Below, one piece after another: positions 46,431 to 56,133 of a stretch of DNA of 64,000 nt. Source of the stretch: CAYYMD01 sp964472875 (lineage in GTDB: Bacteria > Planctomycetota > Phycisphaerae > SM23-33); NCBI GenBank assembly GCA_964472875.1, contig CAYYMD010000004.1, forward strand, positions 1 through 64,000, in the 5' to 3' direction. The notes below the pieces were generated by a model, which saw only the letters and a program-made list of their open reading frames with translations, searched no databases and had not been told where the DNA came from. The first letter of the stretch is position 1. Each line of letters starts with the position of its first letter. A program made the translations under genes and the position numbers.

Positions 46431-49400
46431 TTACCGCAGCGTAGGCCTATTTTCCATCTTTTGCCGACCGTGTTTGGCGGCGGATGTTTCGCCCAGTGGT
46501 GCCACCGGCGGTTCCTTGCCTTTTTTGACTGCCTTTATCTTAATCGGGGTTTTTGTCCGAACTTGCTCAATATCTCTGATGCGCACCTCTTGCCTGCCGG
46601 CCAATTCAACAGCGCGTGCCCACATACGCAAAGCCCGATCGTTCCAGCCCAGCCGCCAGAATACATCACCAGCATGGTCATATAAAACCGAAGCGGCTGA
46701 TGTTTCATTTTCACCGGCATCGTTTGTCGAAGGCTCTTTCATAAGACGGAAAACCTTTAAAAATGTTTCTGCGGCCGTGGAAAATTCACCCTGCTTATAG
46801 AGAACCCACCCCAGCGAATCCAGGAAACTCAACTCATCCTGCCGTTCGGACAGGGCTTTGCGTATCATCTGCTCGGCCTTTTTCAGGCAGACGCCCCGGT
46901 CGGCATACATGTATCCGAGATTATTGTTCAGCGATACATTGTCCGGCTTAAGTTCATAGGCCTTCTCCAGTGCTTTCATGGCCTGTTTATCCCGGCCGAG
47001 CTGAGCAAGGCAATTCGAATAGGTCGAAAGCAATTCGTGGTTTTTACTTTCTTCAGAAAGATACTTTTTAGCCCGCCTGACGGCCTTGTTGTATCGCCCC
47101 TGAAGTTCCAGCACCTGCACAATCATAGTGCGGCACCACGATGTGATTTCGCTGTTCACTTTCTTTTCGAGCTGAGATGCGAGCCATCCCTCGAGCATTT
47201 CTATCGCGTCATCGTGTCGATTCTTTTGGGCCAGCGCCAGGACAATCGCCTCACGAGGTGCAATCAAATTCGGCCGTTTTTCAATCATGTAACGAGCGAA
47301 TTCACGCGCCTTGTCAATTCTCTTGACCTCTGCCAGAAGGATAATCTTCAGTCGCGTGAATAATTCGAGATTAGTATCGGCCTGGGGCTTCTCTTTATCG
47401 AGGGCATCGGCCAGCCACTCGTCCAGAAAACTGACTGCCCTATCGTAAAGTTCCCCCTCGGCAAGTGCGGCAATGAGATAACGCCTGGCCTGGATATCAT
47501 TCTTCAGTGTATCAAGAGGGCTTTGCGCATATTCAACGGCCTTATCATACCAACCGGCCATGCCGTAATAGCGTATCTTTTCCGGTTTTAAGTCTTCCCG
47601 GCCGTCGGCGATCATTTTATTCAACAGTTCGATGCACTTATCATACTGCTTGGCATTTTCGTAAATTTTAAGCAGGCGCAGACGATAATAATAAACTCGC
47701 TGCTCATCGGCTTCCTGGCTCCATCGGCGAATGTATTTCTCCGCCCTACCGGGCTTCTTTAACTCCTCCAGCACGCTGAGCATGAACTCTCTGGCCGTAT
47801 TGTCATTCGAATTATCGTTAAGGCGTCGCTTCAAAACCTCGGCGGCCTGTTTGAGACGATTCATCCTCGTAAGCGCAGCAGCATACGCCTTTGCCGCATC
47901 CGGACGACGCATAGTCATGCGATACATCTTCCCCCAAGCCTCGGCCGCTTCGGCCTCCAGGCCGGCTTTACCTTCAAGAATCGCAAGCGCCTCAGTTGCG
48001 CCAACTTCGCGGCTGGAGGTGAGCAATTTTTCTATGCGTCTCTTAAACTCATCGTATTTCTCTTTCCGCGGCACACCGGCAATGGCGCCGAGTTCTATCT
48101 TAAGTTTAAGCAATTCAATGTCCGCATTTTCAGGGGCCTCTTGGGCAAGCCGCCGGAGCAGCTGCCTGCCCTTGTCAACATCTCCGGTGAACATCAGCGC
48201 CTCAGCCAGCATACACATGCCGGCAATATTTCCCGGCTGGCGCGACAGTAGAACGGATGCCAGCTTTTTTGCCTCCTCGTGAGCGTCGTTTAAACTGTAG
48301 AGTCTGAACATTTGTCGATATGTTTCCACCCGGTCGGGATTCGCCCTTATTGTTTGCGCTAAAGTCTCGGTGACCTGCTTAGTATGACCGGCCCTTTCCT
48401 GGGCCTGCGCCAGAGTGAGAAGCGATTTAATGTGCTCTGGATTTTTATCCACCGCCCCGGTTAGTATGGCGGTGGCATCGCGTGCCGAATCGCATGAAAG
48501 TTCAACCAAACCGCCGAGATAGGCCGCCGTGTGCGAATTCTTTCCGAATTGTTCCGTCGCTTTTTGGACCACTTGCCGCGCCTGTGAACATTTCCGTCGG
48601 TCCAAGTAGCACTGAACCAGACCCTCATAGGTCGGCGCCAAGTCCATCGACTTTTCGAGTGCCTCAACGTAGTAATCTTCGGCCATATGGTAGTCACCAC
48701 GCTCAGCGGCTATTTTGCCTATAAGCGTATACATCATCGCCTTGAGCCGAACGTTGTCGCCATATTCCCGCTTTTGCGAGGCAGAATAGAAACGACGCTG
48801 GAAATCTATAGGCACATCCGGACCGGCAAACACCTCTGTGCTTTCCAGTATGGCCGTCAGCGCCTGGGAATCCTGCGAGAGCACCTCAGCCGCTATGCCT
48901 TCAAGCTGTTTTGCCCGCCCGGCCTCGACAGTGGTAAGAAACAATTGTCGCCACAGTGACTCGGCGGTGGGCTGTTTCTTCACGGAGTAAGACAGAATTT
49001 TAATCGCATGATTCATGGCCCCATTGCGACGGGCGGTTCGCGCCAGCGTCGCAGTCAGTCGATCGTCCTCGACGTCATTCTGCCGGCACTTGCGCCACAG
49101 CCGCAACGAAAGATCCTTATCGCCCCAGGCAGAACAAAGCATCTGAACCAGCCGGGGCAACTGCCCTCTCTGGGATGGTTCGGATATCAAGTCGAAGATA
49201 AATTCTTCCGCCTTCTTATACATTTCTGACTCGATAAGCGCTGCAAGATAGTTCCTGCTGATATTTGTATCTGTGCGGTCGCGGTGATAGGCCTTTCGGA
49301 GCAGTTCTTCCGCCTCGTCCGCGCGCCGCAACATCAGCAATAGTCTGCCGCGATGGGCCAGGAGTTTCTCCGGCTCCAACAATAGATCCCGAAGCACTTT

Positions 49401-50054
49401 CCGCTGCGCGTATTTGCTGCCGTGTCTATCGAACCATTTCGCCAATCGGTCGAAACACTGAAGCGATGCAGTGAAGTACCCCTGTTTCTGCAGGAGCTGG
49501 CCGAGCAGCGCCATCGCCTCGGCCGCCTGAGGGTTTTCGGGCTTGACGTCGGAACATTTAAGCGCGGTGCGCAGTCTTATTGTAGCCATCTCCTGTCGCC
49601 CGGCCATCAGCGCCAGGCGGCCAAGCACAAGTTGCAATTCCAAGTCGTCAGGGGCAACCTCTGCGGCCTCTATTAGATTCGGCCGCGCCTTTGCGGCATT
49701 TGCCACGCCGAGATATGCCATCCCCAGCATCTTCCGCAGGCGCGGGTCCGATGGAGCAAAACCCACCGCTCTCTCGAGTATATCCACCGCATCGGTGTAG
49801 TCCTGGTCATCCATACGCTTTTGAGCAGCTCTAAATAGTTTGCTGACCTGGCCGGACAGTTCATCCAGCGGCGGGTTGGAAGGTTTTTTCACCGGCGGCC
49901 GTAGTTCCTCCAGTTTCAGCAGTGCCTTTTTATCCAGTGCTGGCCGGCTATCGGGACGTGTGGCGGCTCGCCCGGCCACCTTGGTTTGCGTCGCACACCC
50001 GGCCATGGCCAAGTAAATCGCCGCCAGAAAAAATTTGAAGGCCCGAATGTTCAC
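46431..50054 (-). CDS. Very large TPR-repeat lipoprotein
   Basis: A 1207-residue protein. The N-terminal signal ends in the lipobox AMAGC with Cys at residue 20, so it should be lipid-anchored. The rest is almost entirely tandem TPR-like helices (KMLGMAYLGVANAAKARPNL, LGYMYADRGVCLKKAEQMI, LGWVLYKQGEFSTAAETFL), the last near the C-terminus being the most regular. The start is GTG overlapping the hisG stop (GTGA), so translation is coupled. Large TPR proteins often go with exopolysaccharide/exosortase systems; with the PEP-CTERM gene elsewhere in the window a scaffold role in export is possible, but that is inference. Confidence 0.85.
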   Translation of the reverse strand: MNIRAFKFFLAAIYLAMAGCATQTKVAGRAATRPDSRPALDKKALLKLEELRPPVKKPSNPPLDELSGQVSKLFRAAQKRMDDQDYTDAVDILERAVGFAPSDPRLRKMLGMAYLGVANAAKARPNLIEAAEVAPDDLELQLVLGRLALMAGRQEMATIRLRTALKCSDVKPENPQAAEAMALLGQLLQKQGYFTASLQCFDRLAKWFDRHGSKYAQRKVLRDLLLEPEKLLAHRGRLLLMLRRADEAEELLRKAYHRDRTDTNISRNYLAALIESEMYKKAEEFIFDLISEPSQRGQLPRLVQMLCSAWGDKDLSLRLWRKCRQNDVEDDRLTATLARTARRNGAMNHAIKILSYSVKKQPTAESLWRQLFLTTVEAGRAKQLEGIAAEVLSQDSQALTAILESTEVFAGPDVPIDFQRRFYSASQKREYGDNVRLKAMMYTLIGKIAAERGDYHMAEDYYVEALEKSMDLAPTYEGLVQCYLDRRKCSQARQVVQKATEQFGKNSHTAAYLGGLVELSCDSARDATAILTGAVDKNPEHIKSLLTLAQAQERAGHTKQVTETLAQTIRANPDRVETYRQMFRLYSLNDAHEEAKKLASVLLSRQPGNIAGMCMLAEALMFTGDVDKGRQLLRRLAQEAPENADIELLKLKIELGAIAGVPRKEKYDEFKRRIEKLLTSSREVGATEALAILEGKAGLEAEAAEAWGKMYRMTMRRPDAAKAYAAALTRMNRLKQAAEVLKRRLNDNSNDNTAREFMLSVLEELKKPGRAEKYIRRWSQEADEQRVYYYRLRLLKIYENAKQYDKCIELLNKMIADGREDLKPEKIRYYGMAGWYDKAVEYAQSPLDTLKNDIQARRYLIAALAEGELYDRAVSFLDEWLADALDKEKPQADTNLELFTRLKIILLAEVKRIDKAREFARYMIEKRPNLIAPREAIVLALAQKNRHDDAIEMLEGWLASQLEKKVNSEITSWCRTMIVQVLELQGRYNKAVRRAKKYLSEESKNHELLSTYSNCLAQLGRDKQAMKALEKAYELKPDNVSLNNNLGYMYADRGVCLKKAEQMIRKALSERQDELSFLDSLGWVLYKQGEFSTAAETFLKVFRLMKEPSTNDAGENETSAASVLYDHAGDVFWRLGWNDRALRMWARAVELAGRQEVRIRDIEQVRTKTPIKIKAVKKGKEPPVAPLGETSAAKHGRQKMENRPTLR

Positions 50055-50959
50055 GGAATAATTTTATTTAGCGGATAGGTTATAATGCCGGTCGCCCCGG
50101 CTCGCTTCAACTTGGGCACCAGTTCTCTCTCGACCCTCTCATCCACGATAACCTCCAGAGCCACCCAGTCAGAATCCACCAGTTCGGATATTGTAGGTGA
50201 TTTTTCCGCCGGCAGTATTTGGGAAACTTCGTCCAGTTGGTCCTTCGGCACATTCATTTTTAGCCCCACCTTCTCGCGGGCCTCAATGGCACCCTGAAGG
50301 AGCATGGAGATGTTCTCCATTTTACGGCGTTTCCAGTTGTCTGCGGCCGCCTCGCGATTAGCGATAAGACGGGTCGTGGAACTCATTACCGTGTCGATAA
50401 CGCGGAGGCGGTTGGCCTTCAGCGACCTTCCAGTCTCGGTCACGTCCACGATGGCATCATAAAGCGAATGTATGCGGGCTTTTATCTCGGTAGCGCCCCA
50501 ACTGAACTCCACCCGTACCTTTACCCCGAGTTTCTCGAAATACTTGCGGGTGACGTTAACCAGTTCGGTGGCCACAACGCCGCCGGTCAAATCCTGAGGT
50601 GTTTTAACAGGGCTTTCCTCACGCACAGCCAGCACCCACCTTACCGGCGTAAGGCGCTGCTTGGCGTAAACAAGTTCAGCCACCTCTTCAACCTCTGACT
50701 CGTTCTCGCAGACCCAGTCGTAGCCGGTCAAGGCCAGGTCCACCTCGCCGGCCTCGACGTAGCGGCTCATCTCCTGGGCTCGGAACATAACAACATCTAT
50801 TTCGTCATCGTCGATGGAGGGGTGGTAACTCCGGCCTGAGATGGAGATATCGAAGCCGGCCCGCGCGAACATATCCAAGGTGCTCTCCTGAAGCGAGCCC
50901 TTGGGGACGCCGAGAACAAGTTTTTTACCACTCTGCTGTTCTTTGCTGTTATCGGCCAT
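50051..50959 (-). CDS. hisG: ATP phosphoribosyltransferase, long form
   Basis: A 302-residue enzyme catalysing the first step of histidine synthesis from ATP and PRPP. VPKGSLQESTLDMF, LALTGYDWVCENE and the PRPP-binding DVTETGRSLKANRL are conserved. The last 75 residues are the regulatory HisG_C domain (VPKDQLDEVSQILPA, GATGIITYPLNKIIP), which allows feedback inhibition by histidine and makes HisZ unnecessary. It is separate from hisDCB, about 30 kb away in the window. AAAGGA precedes the ATG. Confidence 0.96.
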   Translation of the reverse strand: MADNSKEQQSGKKLVLGVPKGSLQESTLDMFARAGFDISISGRSYHPSIDDDEIDVVMFRAQEMSRYVEAGEVDLALTGYDWVCENESEVEEVAELVYAKQRLTPVRWVLAVREESPVKTPQDLTGGVVATELVNVTRKYFEKLGVKVRVEFSWGATEIKARIHSLYDAIVDVTETGRSLKANRLRVIDTVMSSTTRLIANREAAADNWKRRKMENISMLLQGAIEAREKVGLKMNVPKDQLDEVSQILPAEKSPTISELVDSDWVALEVIVDERVERELVPKLKRAGATGIITYPLNKIIP

Positions 50960-51002
50960 GTGTTCCTTTCCGTCTTTCTGCGGTTACGACTCGGTCGATT
51001 TA

Positions 51003-51034
51003 GAAAAGGCCCGCCGGCACCGCCGACGGGCCTT
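51003..51034 (-). terminator. Terminator of gapA
   Basis: Arms 51006-51013 and 51027-51034 pair perfectly (8 bp), extended by an inner 4-bp stem (51015-51018/51022-51025) with one mismatch between, followed on the minus strand by TTTT. It lies between the gapA stop and hisG. Confidence 0.8.
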
Positions 51035-51069
51035 ATTGTCCTCTAAATGTTGTTGCAGTTCAAGAACGC

Positions 51070-52086
51070 TTACAGCGAAGCGAGTTTCTCCACCAGGTCG
51101 GCGGTCCGGCAGGAGTAGCCCCACTCGTTGTCGTACCACATGGTGCACTTGACCATGTCACCGTCCATAACTCGCGTATTGTTGGAATCGAAGATGGACG
51201 AAGCCGGCTGATGCACGATGTCGCTGGAAACGATCGGGTCGGTGACGTACTCGATAATGCCCTTCATCGGGCCGTCGGCCGCGGTCCTGACCGCCTCGTT
51301 GACCTGCTCAATGTCGGTCTTCTTGTTCACCATGCAGGTCAGGTCGGTAATAGAACCTACCGGTACGGGCACGCGCAGGGCGAAGCCGTCCAGCTTGCCG
51401 TTCAGTTCGGGAAGCACTCTGCCCACCGCGCTTGCGGCGCCGGTGGTGGTGGGAATGATGTTGACGGCGCCTGCGCGGGCGCGTTCTTTTTTACTGTGAA
51501 TGGTGTCAAGTATGCGCTGATCGTTGGTGTATCCGTGGCAGGTGGTCATCAGGCCCTTGACGACGCCGAAATTATCGTGCAGCACCTTGACCACCGGCGC
51601 CAGGGAGTTCGTCGTGCACGAGGCGTTGGATACGCACTTGACATCCGGCGTAAGCGCATCGTCATTGACGCCGAGAACTATCGTGGCCGCGTCGCCTTTG
51701 GCCGGCGCGCTAATAACCACACGTTCGGCTCCGGCATCGAGGTGACTATCGTAGCCGGGCTTGTCGGCGGTCTTGTTGTCGCGGAATATACCCGTGGACT
51801 CCACCACGACCTTCACGCCCATGTCGCCCCATGGAAGGTCGGCCGGGTTCTTCTCAGAGAGAACCTTTACTTCCTTGCCGTTTACGACAAGTGCATCCTG
51901 CTTGGCCACGACCTTGCCAGGAAACCTGCCCTGGGTAGAGTCGTAACGCAGCAGATACGCCAGCATGTCGGCGTCGGCCAGGTCGTTTATTGCCGCGATG
52001 TCGAAACGCTCGGGCTGATCGCACATTGCGCGAAATACCAGCCGTCCTATCCGTCCGAATCCGTTAATTCCTACTTTTACTGCCAT
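51070..52086 (-). CDS. gap: Glyceraldehyde-3-phosphate dehydrogenase (type I)
   Basis: A 338-residue GAPDH. The N-terminal NAD-binding motif is INGFGRIGRLVFRA, the catalytic Cys lies in SNASCTTNSLAPV, and the catalytic His in the HGYTNDQ region. WYDNEWGYSCR near the C-terminus is typical. Asp at the end of the second strand is replaced by Asn-Asp (AINDLAD), consistent with NAD use. It stands alone, diverging from pgl, with a clear terminator. Confidence 0.97.
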   Translation of the reverse strand: MAVKVGINGFGRIGRLVFRAMCDQPERFDIAAINDLADADMLAYLLRYDSTQGRFPGKVVAKQDALVVNGKEVKVLSEKNPADLPWGDMGVKVVVESTGIFRDNKTADKPGYDSHLDAGAERVVISAPAKGDAATIVLGVNDDALTPDVKCVSNASCTTNSLAPVVKVLHDNFGVVKGLMTTCHGYTNDQRILDTIHSKKERARAGAVNIIPTTTGAASAVGRVLPELNGKLDGFALRVPVPVGSITDLTCMVNKKTDIEQVNEAVRTAADGPMKGIIEYVTDPIVSSDIVHQPASSIFDSNNTRVMDGDMVKCTMWYDNEWGYSCRTADLVEKLASL

Positions 52087-52300
52087 TGGTCCATTGCTCC
52101 TTAAAGGTTATGGTTCGCCCCGCCTGAGGTAAAAATACGTAGATGGCGGGAATGTTCGAGACTCTTACCGCTTGCCCCGGCCAGCTTCGCCCGACCGGAT
52201 CACATAAACTATGTTCATTATATAGAACAGTCAAGTTTATTTCTGCAAGGTCCCCACCAGTGTTTGAAGAATAAGCATGCAAATGCGTAGAATTTGACTG

Positions 52301-53044
52301 ATGAAAGACGAGAACATAAAAATATACGTAGAACCTGCACCCGAGGCAGCAGCACGGCGTGCGGCGGATTTGTTTATATCTCTGACGAGCCAGACCGGAG
52401 GAGGCAATAAATTTTACTTCGCACTGGCGGGAGGAAACACACCGAGTAGTATGTATGAAATACTCTCACGCCGACGTAACGACATTAACATTCCATGGGC
52501 AGATATGGAGGTTTTCTTCGGCGACGAGCGCAACGTGCCAAAGACCCACGAGAGAAGTAATTACCGCATGGCCCGGCGATCGCTGCTGGACCATGTGCCT
52601 ATTCCACCGCAGCAGGTGCATCCCATGGATGGCGATGCTAATGACCTATCCATGGCCGCGGAGAAATACGAGCAGTCGGTAAGAGATACAGTACCTGCCG
52701 ATAATGGTAGTATACCTTCGCTCGACCTTGTCATGCTTGGAATGGGAACGGATGGGCACGTGGCAAGTCTATTTCCGGACACCGAGGCGCTGGATGAGGA
52801 TGAAAAACTCGTCTTAGCTCACTTTGTTCCGGCACTGAGGCAATGGAGGATGACTTTTACATTCCCGCTGATAAACGCCGCCCGCAACGTGCTTATGCTT
52901 GTAACCGGCCGAAAGAAAGCTCCAGCCGTGGCTAAATTGCTGAGCGAAAATGAATTCGTTCGTGAAAAACTGCCGGCCGCCCGCGTCAAACCGCTCGGCG
53001 GCAAACTTCACATTATCCTCGATTCCGCCGCACGTAGGAAATAG
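52301..53044 (+). CDS. pgl: 6-phosphogluconolactonase
   Basis: A 247-residue DevB/Pgl-type enzyme hydrolysing 6-phosphogluconolactone in the oxidative pentose phosphate pathway. FALAGGNTPSSMYEIL (phosphate site), VFFGDERNVPKTHERSNY and LGMGTDGHVASLFP are family signatures. The gene stands alone and converges on oppF 13 bases away; glucose-6-phosphate dehydrogenase is not in the window. No good ribosome site precedes the ATG. Confidence 0.93.
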   Translation: MKDENIKIYVEPAPEAAARRAADLFISLTSQTGGGNKFYFALAGGNTPSSMYEILSRRRNDINIPWADMEVFFGDERNVPKTHERSNYRMARRSLLDHVPIPPQQVHPMDGDANDLSMAAEKYEQSVRDTVPADNGSIPSLDLVMLGMGTDGHVASLFPDTEALDEDEKLVLAHFVPALRQWRMTFTFPLINAARNVLMLVTGRKKAPAVAKLLSENEFVREKLPAARVKPLGGKLHIILDSAARRK

Positions 53045-53057
53045 AAGCAGACCTTTT

Positions 53058-54113
53058 TTAATACCTGAGTAAACACGCATGTGTGTGCGAAGGGCTATCA
53101 GGCAGGGGCGTCAGTTGCGGGCATTCCATAGTACAGCGTCGCGCCACAGGTATTTCATTTCCCTGGCTTATTATGTTTTTTGTTTTGTGCTGCGGCAAGT
53201 CTCGTGCTGCCTTTCGGGTCAGCGGGCATCGAGTATGAAACACACAACCGGTAGGCGGGTTCACCGGCGAAGGTATCTCGCCGGGAAGATTTATACGCGA
53301 AGACCTGAGTTTCGGGTCAGCGCGAGGCACGGCCGCCAGCAGCGCCTTGGTGTAAGGGTGAATGGGGTTATTATACAGTTCGTCACGGCCGGCCCGCTCA
53401 ACTATCCTGCCTAAGTACATCACGGCCACTTCGTCGGCGAAATGCTCTACCACAGCCAAATTATGTGCAATGAACAGGTATGAAATACCGAACTGCTCCT
53501 GGAGGTCGGCAAGCAAGTTGAGTATCTGCGCCTGGACCGATACATCCAGTGCACTTACCGGTTCATCACAAACGATAAAGTCCGGCTGCGTGGCCAGAGC
53601 CCTCGCCACGCCAATACGTTGTCGCTGCCCGCCGGAAAACTCGTGAGGATACCTGCCGGCGTACGTCGCGGACAGCCCCACCCGCTCCAGGAGTTGTCCC
53701 ACATGTGAACGCCGCTGTCTTCTTGGAACAATCCTGTGAACGACCAGCGGCTCGGCCACGATGTCTTCCACAGTCATGCGTGGATTGAGCGATTCGACGG
53801 GATCCTGGAATATTATCTGCACCCGCCGCCGCAGCCGCCGCAGATCGCCGCCTTTCATTTCCAGCACGTCCTGCCCGTCAAACATTACTTTACCGGCCGT
53901 AGCGGGTATCAGCTGCAGAATTGTCCTGCCGACGGTGGTCTTGCCGGAGCCGCTTTCGCCGACCAGCCCCAAAGTTCCGCCGCAGCGTATGGATAAATCC
54001 ACGCCGTCCACCGCGTGAACGTAACCCTTGTGGCCGAACCATCCCCGGCCAACGGGAAAATATGTCTTCAGCCCGCGAACGTCCAACAAGATATTATTGG
54101 TATTATCTTTCAT
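53058..54113 (-). CDS. oppF: Oligopeptide ABC transporter ATP-binding protein OppF
   Basis: A 351-residue ABC ATPase. Walker A GESGSGKTTVGR, signature FSGGQRQRIGVARAL, Walker B FIVCDEPVSALD and the C-terminal oligo_HPY domain (CVFHTRCPLTRKAARDL) are present. It pairs with OppD to form the heterodimeric ATPase. Last gene of the oppABCDF unit, 8 bases after oppD. Confidence 0.93.
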   Translation of the reverse strand: MKDNTNNILLDVRGLKTYFPVGRGWFGHKGYVHAVDGVDLSIRCGGTLGLVGESGSGKTTVGRTILQLIPATAGKVMFDGQDVLEMKGGDLRRLRRRVQIIFQDPVESLNPRMTVEDIVAEPLVVHRIVPRRQRRSHVGQLLERVGLSATYAGRYPHEFSGGQRQRIGVARALATQPDFIVCDEPVSALDVSVQAQILNLLADLQEQFGISYLFIAHNLAVVEHFADEVAVMYLGRIVERAGRDELYNNPIHPYTKALLAAVPRADPKLRSSRINLPGEIPSPVNPPTGCVFHTRCPLTRKAARDLPQHKTKNIISQGNEIPVARRCTMECPQLTPLPDSPSHTHACLLRY

Positions 54114-54121
54114 ATTAACTG

Positions 54122-55153
54122 TTAGTGCGAAACCTGCTCTTCCTTCACCGGCTGCGTATCAGATGCCCTATATCCTGGCGATTCCCAGCAGGCGACCCAG
54201 TGGCCGGGCTTTACCTCACACAGGTCCGGTATTTGCCCGCGGCAGTGTGGCAGGTCGTGCCCAACCGGGCAGCGAGGATGAAACCGGCAGCCGGACGGAT
54301 AGACCAGCGGATCAGGTACATCGCCGGCAATAGTTTCCAATCGTTTCTTATGCTGTCCCAGGCGCGGCAGTGAGCGGAACAGTCCCTGCGTGTAAGGGTG
54401 CAGTGGGTTTTCGAATAGTTCTTCAACATCGGCAAGTTCTACTATCCGGCCGGCGTACATCACCCCAACCGTGTGTGCGGCCTGTGCGACCACGGCCAGG
54501 TCATGCGTAATCATCATAATGCTAAGGTTATTCTGTTCCTGGAGCCGAGAGAGCAACTCGAGTATCTGCGCCTCGATGGTAACGTCGAGGGCAGTTGTCG
54601 GTTCGTCGGCTATGAGCAGTTTCGGGTTGCACGCCAGTGCCATGGCTATCATCACCCTTTGTCGCATGCCGCCGGATAACTGATGAGGATACTCGCCAAA
54701 CCGAGCGGCCGGGTCCGGTATGCCTACGTTGGACAGTGTCTCCACAGCGATGTTTCTCGCTTCTCGCCGGGAAACCTTCTCATGCAATGTTATTGCCTCA
54801 ACAATCTGTGAGCCACAGGTGAAAACCGGATTGAGCGAACTCATGGGTTCCTGAAATATCATGCTTATTTGCCCCCCGCGGACAGACCTCATCTGCTTGT
54901 AATTTAGTTTGAGCAGGTCGCGAGATTCCAGTTCAATTTGCCCGCTCGCTATTATGCCAGGCGGACTCGATATAAGGCGCATTATCGATAGAGCAGTTAC
55001 GCTTTTCCCACAGCCGCTCTCCCCGACCAGAGCAAATGTCTTGCGATGGGGAATCTCGAAGCTTACGCCGTCCACTGCCCGTACCAGGCCGTCGGGTGTA
55101 TCAAAATGCGTGTGTAGGTCTGATACCTTCAACAATGCTCCGTTACCGCTCAT
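54122..55153 (-). CDS. oppD: Oligopeptide ABC transporter ATP-binding protein OppD
   Basis: A 343-residue ABC ATPase. Walker A GESGCGKSVTA, signature LSGGMRQRVMIAMAL and Walker B LLIADEPTTALD are intact. The C-terminal domain has several Cys (CRFHPRCP, HCRGQ, LC), the pattern of OppD/DppD proteins reported to hold an iron-sulfur cluster. The ATG overlaps the oppC stop by 4 bases. Confidence 0.93.
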   Translation of the reverse strand: MSGNGALLKVSDLHTHFDTPDGLVRAVDGVSFEIPHRKTFALVGESGCGKSVTALSIMRLISSPPGIIASGQIELESRDLLKLNYKQMRSVRGGQISMIFQEPMSSLNPVFTCGSQIVEAITLHEKVSRREARNIAVETLSNVGIPDPAARFGEYPHQLSGGMRQRVMIAMALACNPKLLIADEPTTALDVTIEAQILELLSRLQEQNNLSIMMITHDLAVVAQAAHTVGVMYAGRIVELADVEELFENPLHPYTQGLFRSLPRLGQHKKRLETIAGDVPDPLVYPSGCRFHPRCPVGHDLPHCRGQIPDLCEVKPGHWVACWESPGYRASDTQPVKEEQVSH

Positions 55154-56130
55154 TTTCGCACTCCCCTCAGCCGTGGATCCAGCGCATCACGGAGGCGATC
55201 ACCAAAAATATTCAACGCCAGAACAAGTATAAAAAGGGCCCCGACCGCGGCGCTCAATTCCCACCAACGACCGGCGTAAAGGTCACTGCGGGCGCTGTCA
55301 ATCATTCGCCCCCAACTGGGCTGGCCCGAACCCACTCCCAGTCCCAGATAACTGAGGATTACCTCGGACTGGACTGCCGTAACGAACCCGATAGAAAAAC
55401 GGATAATGCCAATGTGGAAAATATTTGGCACTATGTGGCGCAAAAGTATAGCTGGACTCCACCGCCCTGTAGCCTTTGCAGCGAGCACATAATCCAGCTC
55501 TCGAACTTTAAGGGTCTCAGCTCTGACCAAACGGCATGTTCCTATCCAGCTAACCACACCCAGCGCCAGATACATGCCGTAGATGCCGCTGAGATCCACC
55601 CCCATAACGGTAATTCCCTTGAACGCGAATTTTAGCGATATGAGCAGAATAATTCCCGGAATACTGGCCAGCGTGGAAAACAGCCAGACTATCAATGAAT
55701 CCACCTTGCCGCCATAGTAACCGGCTATAACACCAAGCGCTATACCCAGAGGAACGGCTATGACATTAGCAATCAAGCCGACTGACATTGAGACCCTGGC
55801 GCCCAAAAGTGTTTTAATAAGGATGGGCTTACCTTCCCAGTCGGTACCCAGAACTTCCCACGACAGTTCCGCGCGGGGCGGAAGATAGGTGCGATCCGCA
55901 TCGGCCATTTGGGCATATTCACGAATTTCATCTTCCTGAGAATACGCTGCGACATATTCGTATATGCCCCCTCCGATCGCCAGAACGGCGTAAAAAGCGA
56001 TTACGCCAAGGCATATCATGGCGCCGCGCTGTCGACGCAACGATCTCCATGCATCGCCCCACAGACTTCGCCCTTCATCACTGTGCGCCGGTTGAACAGT
56101 ATCGAATTTTTCATTGTTGCCGCTGGTCAT
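55150..56130 (-). CDS. oppC: Oligopeptide ABC transporter permease OppC
   Basis: A 326-residue permease with an N-terminal transmembrane helix (residues about 35-60), an extracytoplasmic loop and five core helices. YVLAAKATGRWSPAIL is the EAA loop that contacts the ATPases. The protein is of usual length. Three bases separate it from oppB. Confidence 0.92.
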   Translation of the reverse strand: MTSGNNEKFDTVQPAHSDEGRSLWGDAWRSLRRQRGAMICLGVIAFYAVLAIGGGIYEYVAAYSQEDEIREYAQMADADRTYLPPRAELSWEVLGTDWEGKPILIKTLLGARVSMSVGLIANVIAVPLGIALGVIAGYYGGKVDSLIVWLFSTLASIPGIILLISLKFAFKGITVMGVDLSGIYGMYLALGVVSWIGTCRLVRAETLKVRELDYVLAAKATGRWSPAILLRHIVPNIFHIGIIRFSIGFVTAVQSEVILSYLGLGVGSGQPSWGRMIDSARSDLYAGRWWELSAAVGALFILVLALNIFGDRLRDALDPRLRGVRK

Positions 56131-56133
56131 TTT

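Noticed and set aside
52195..52250. TTGACT and TATAAT between gapA and pgl
   Set aside because: The boxes are spaced 9 bases on the minus strand and do not form a valid pair; no promoter called.
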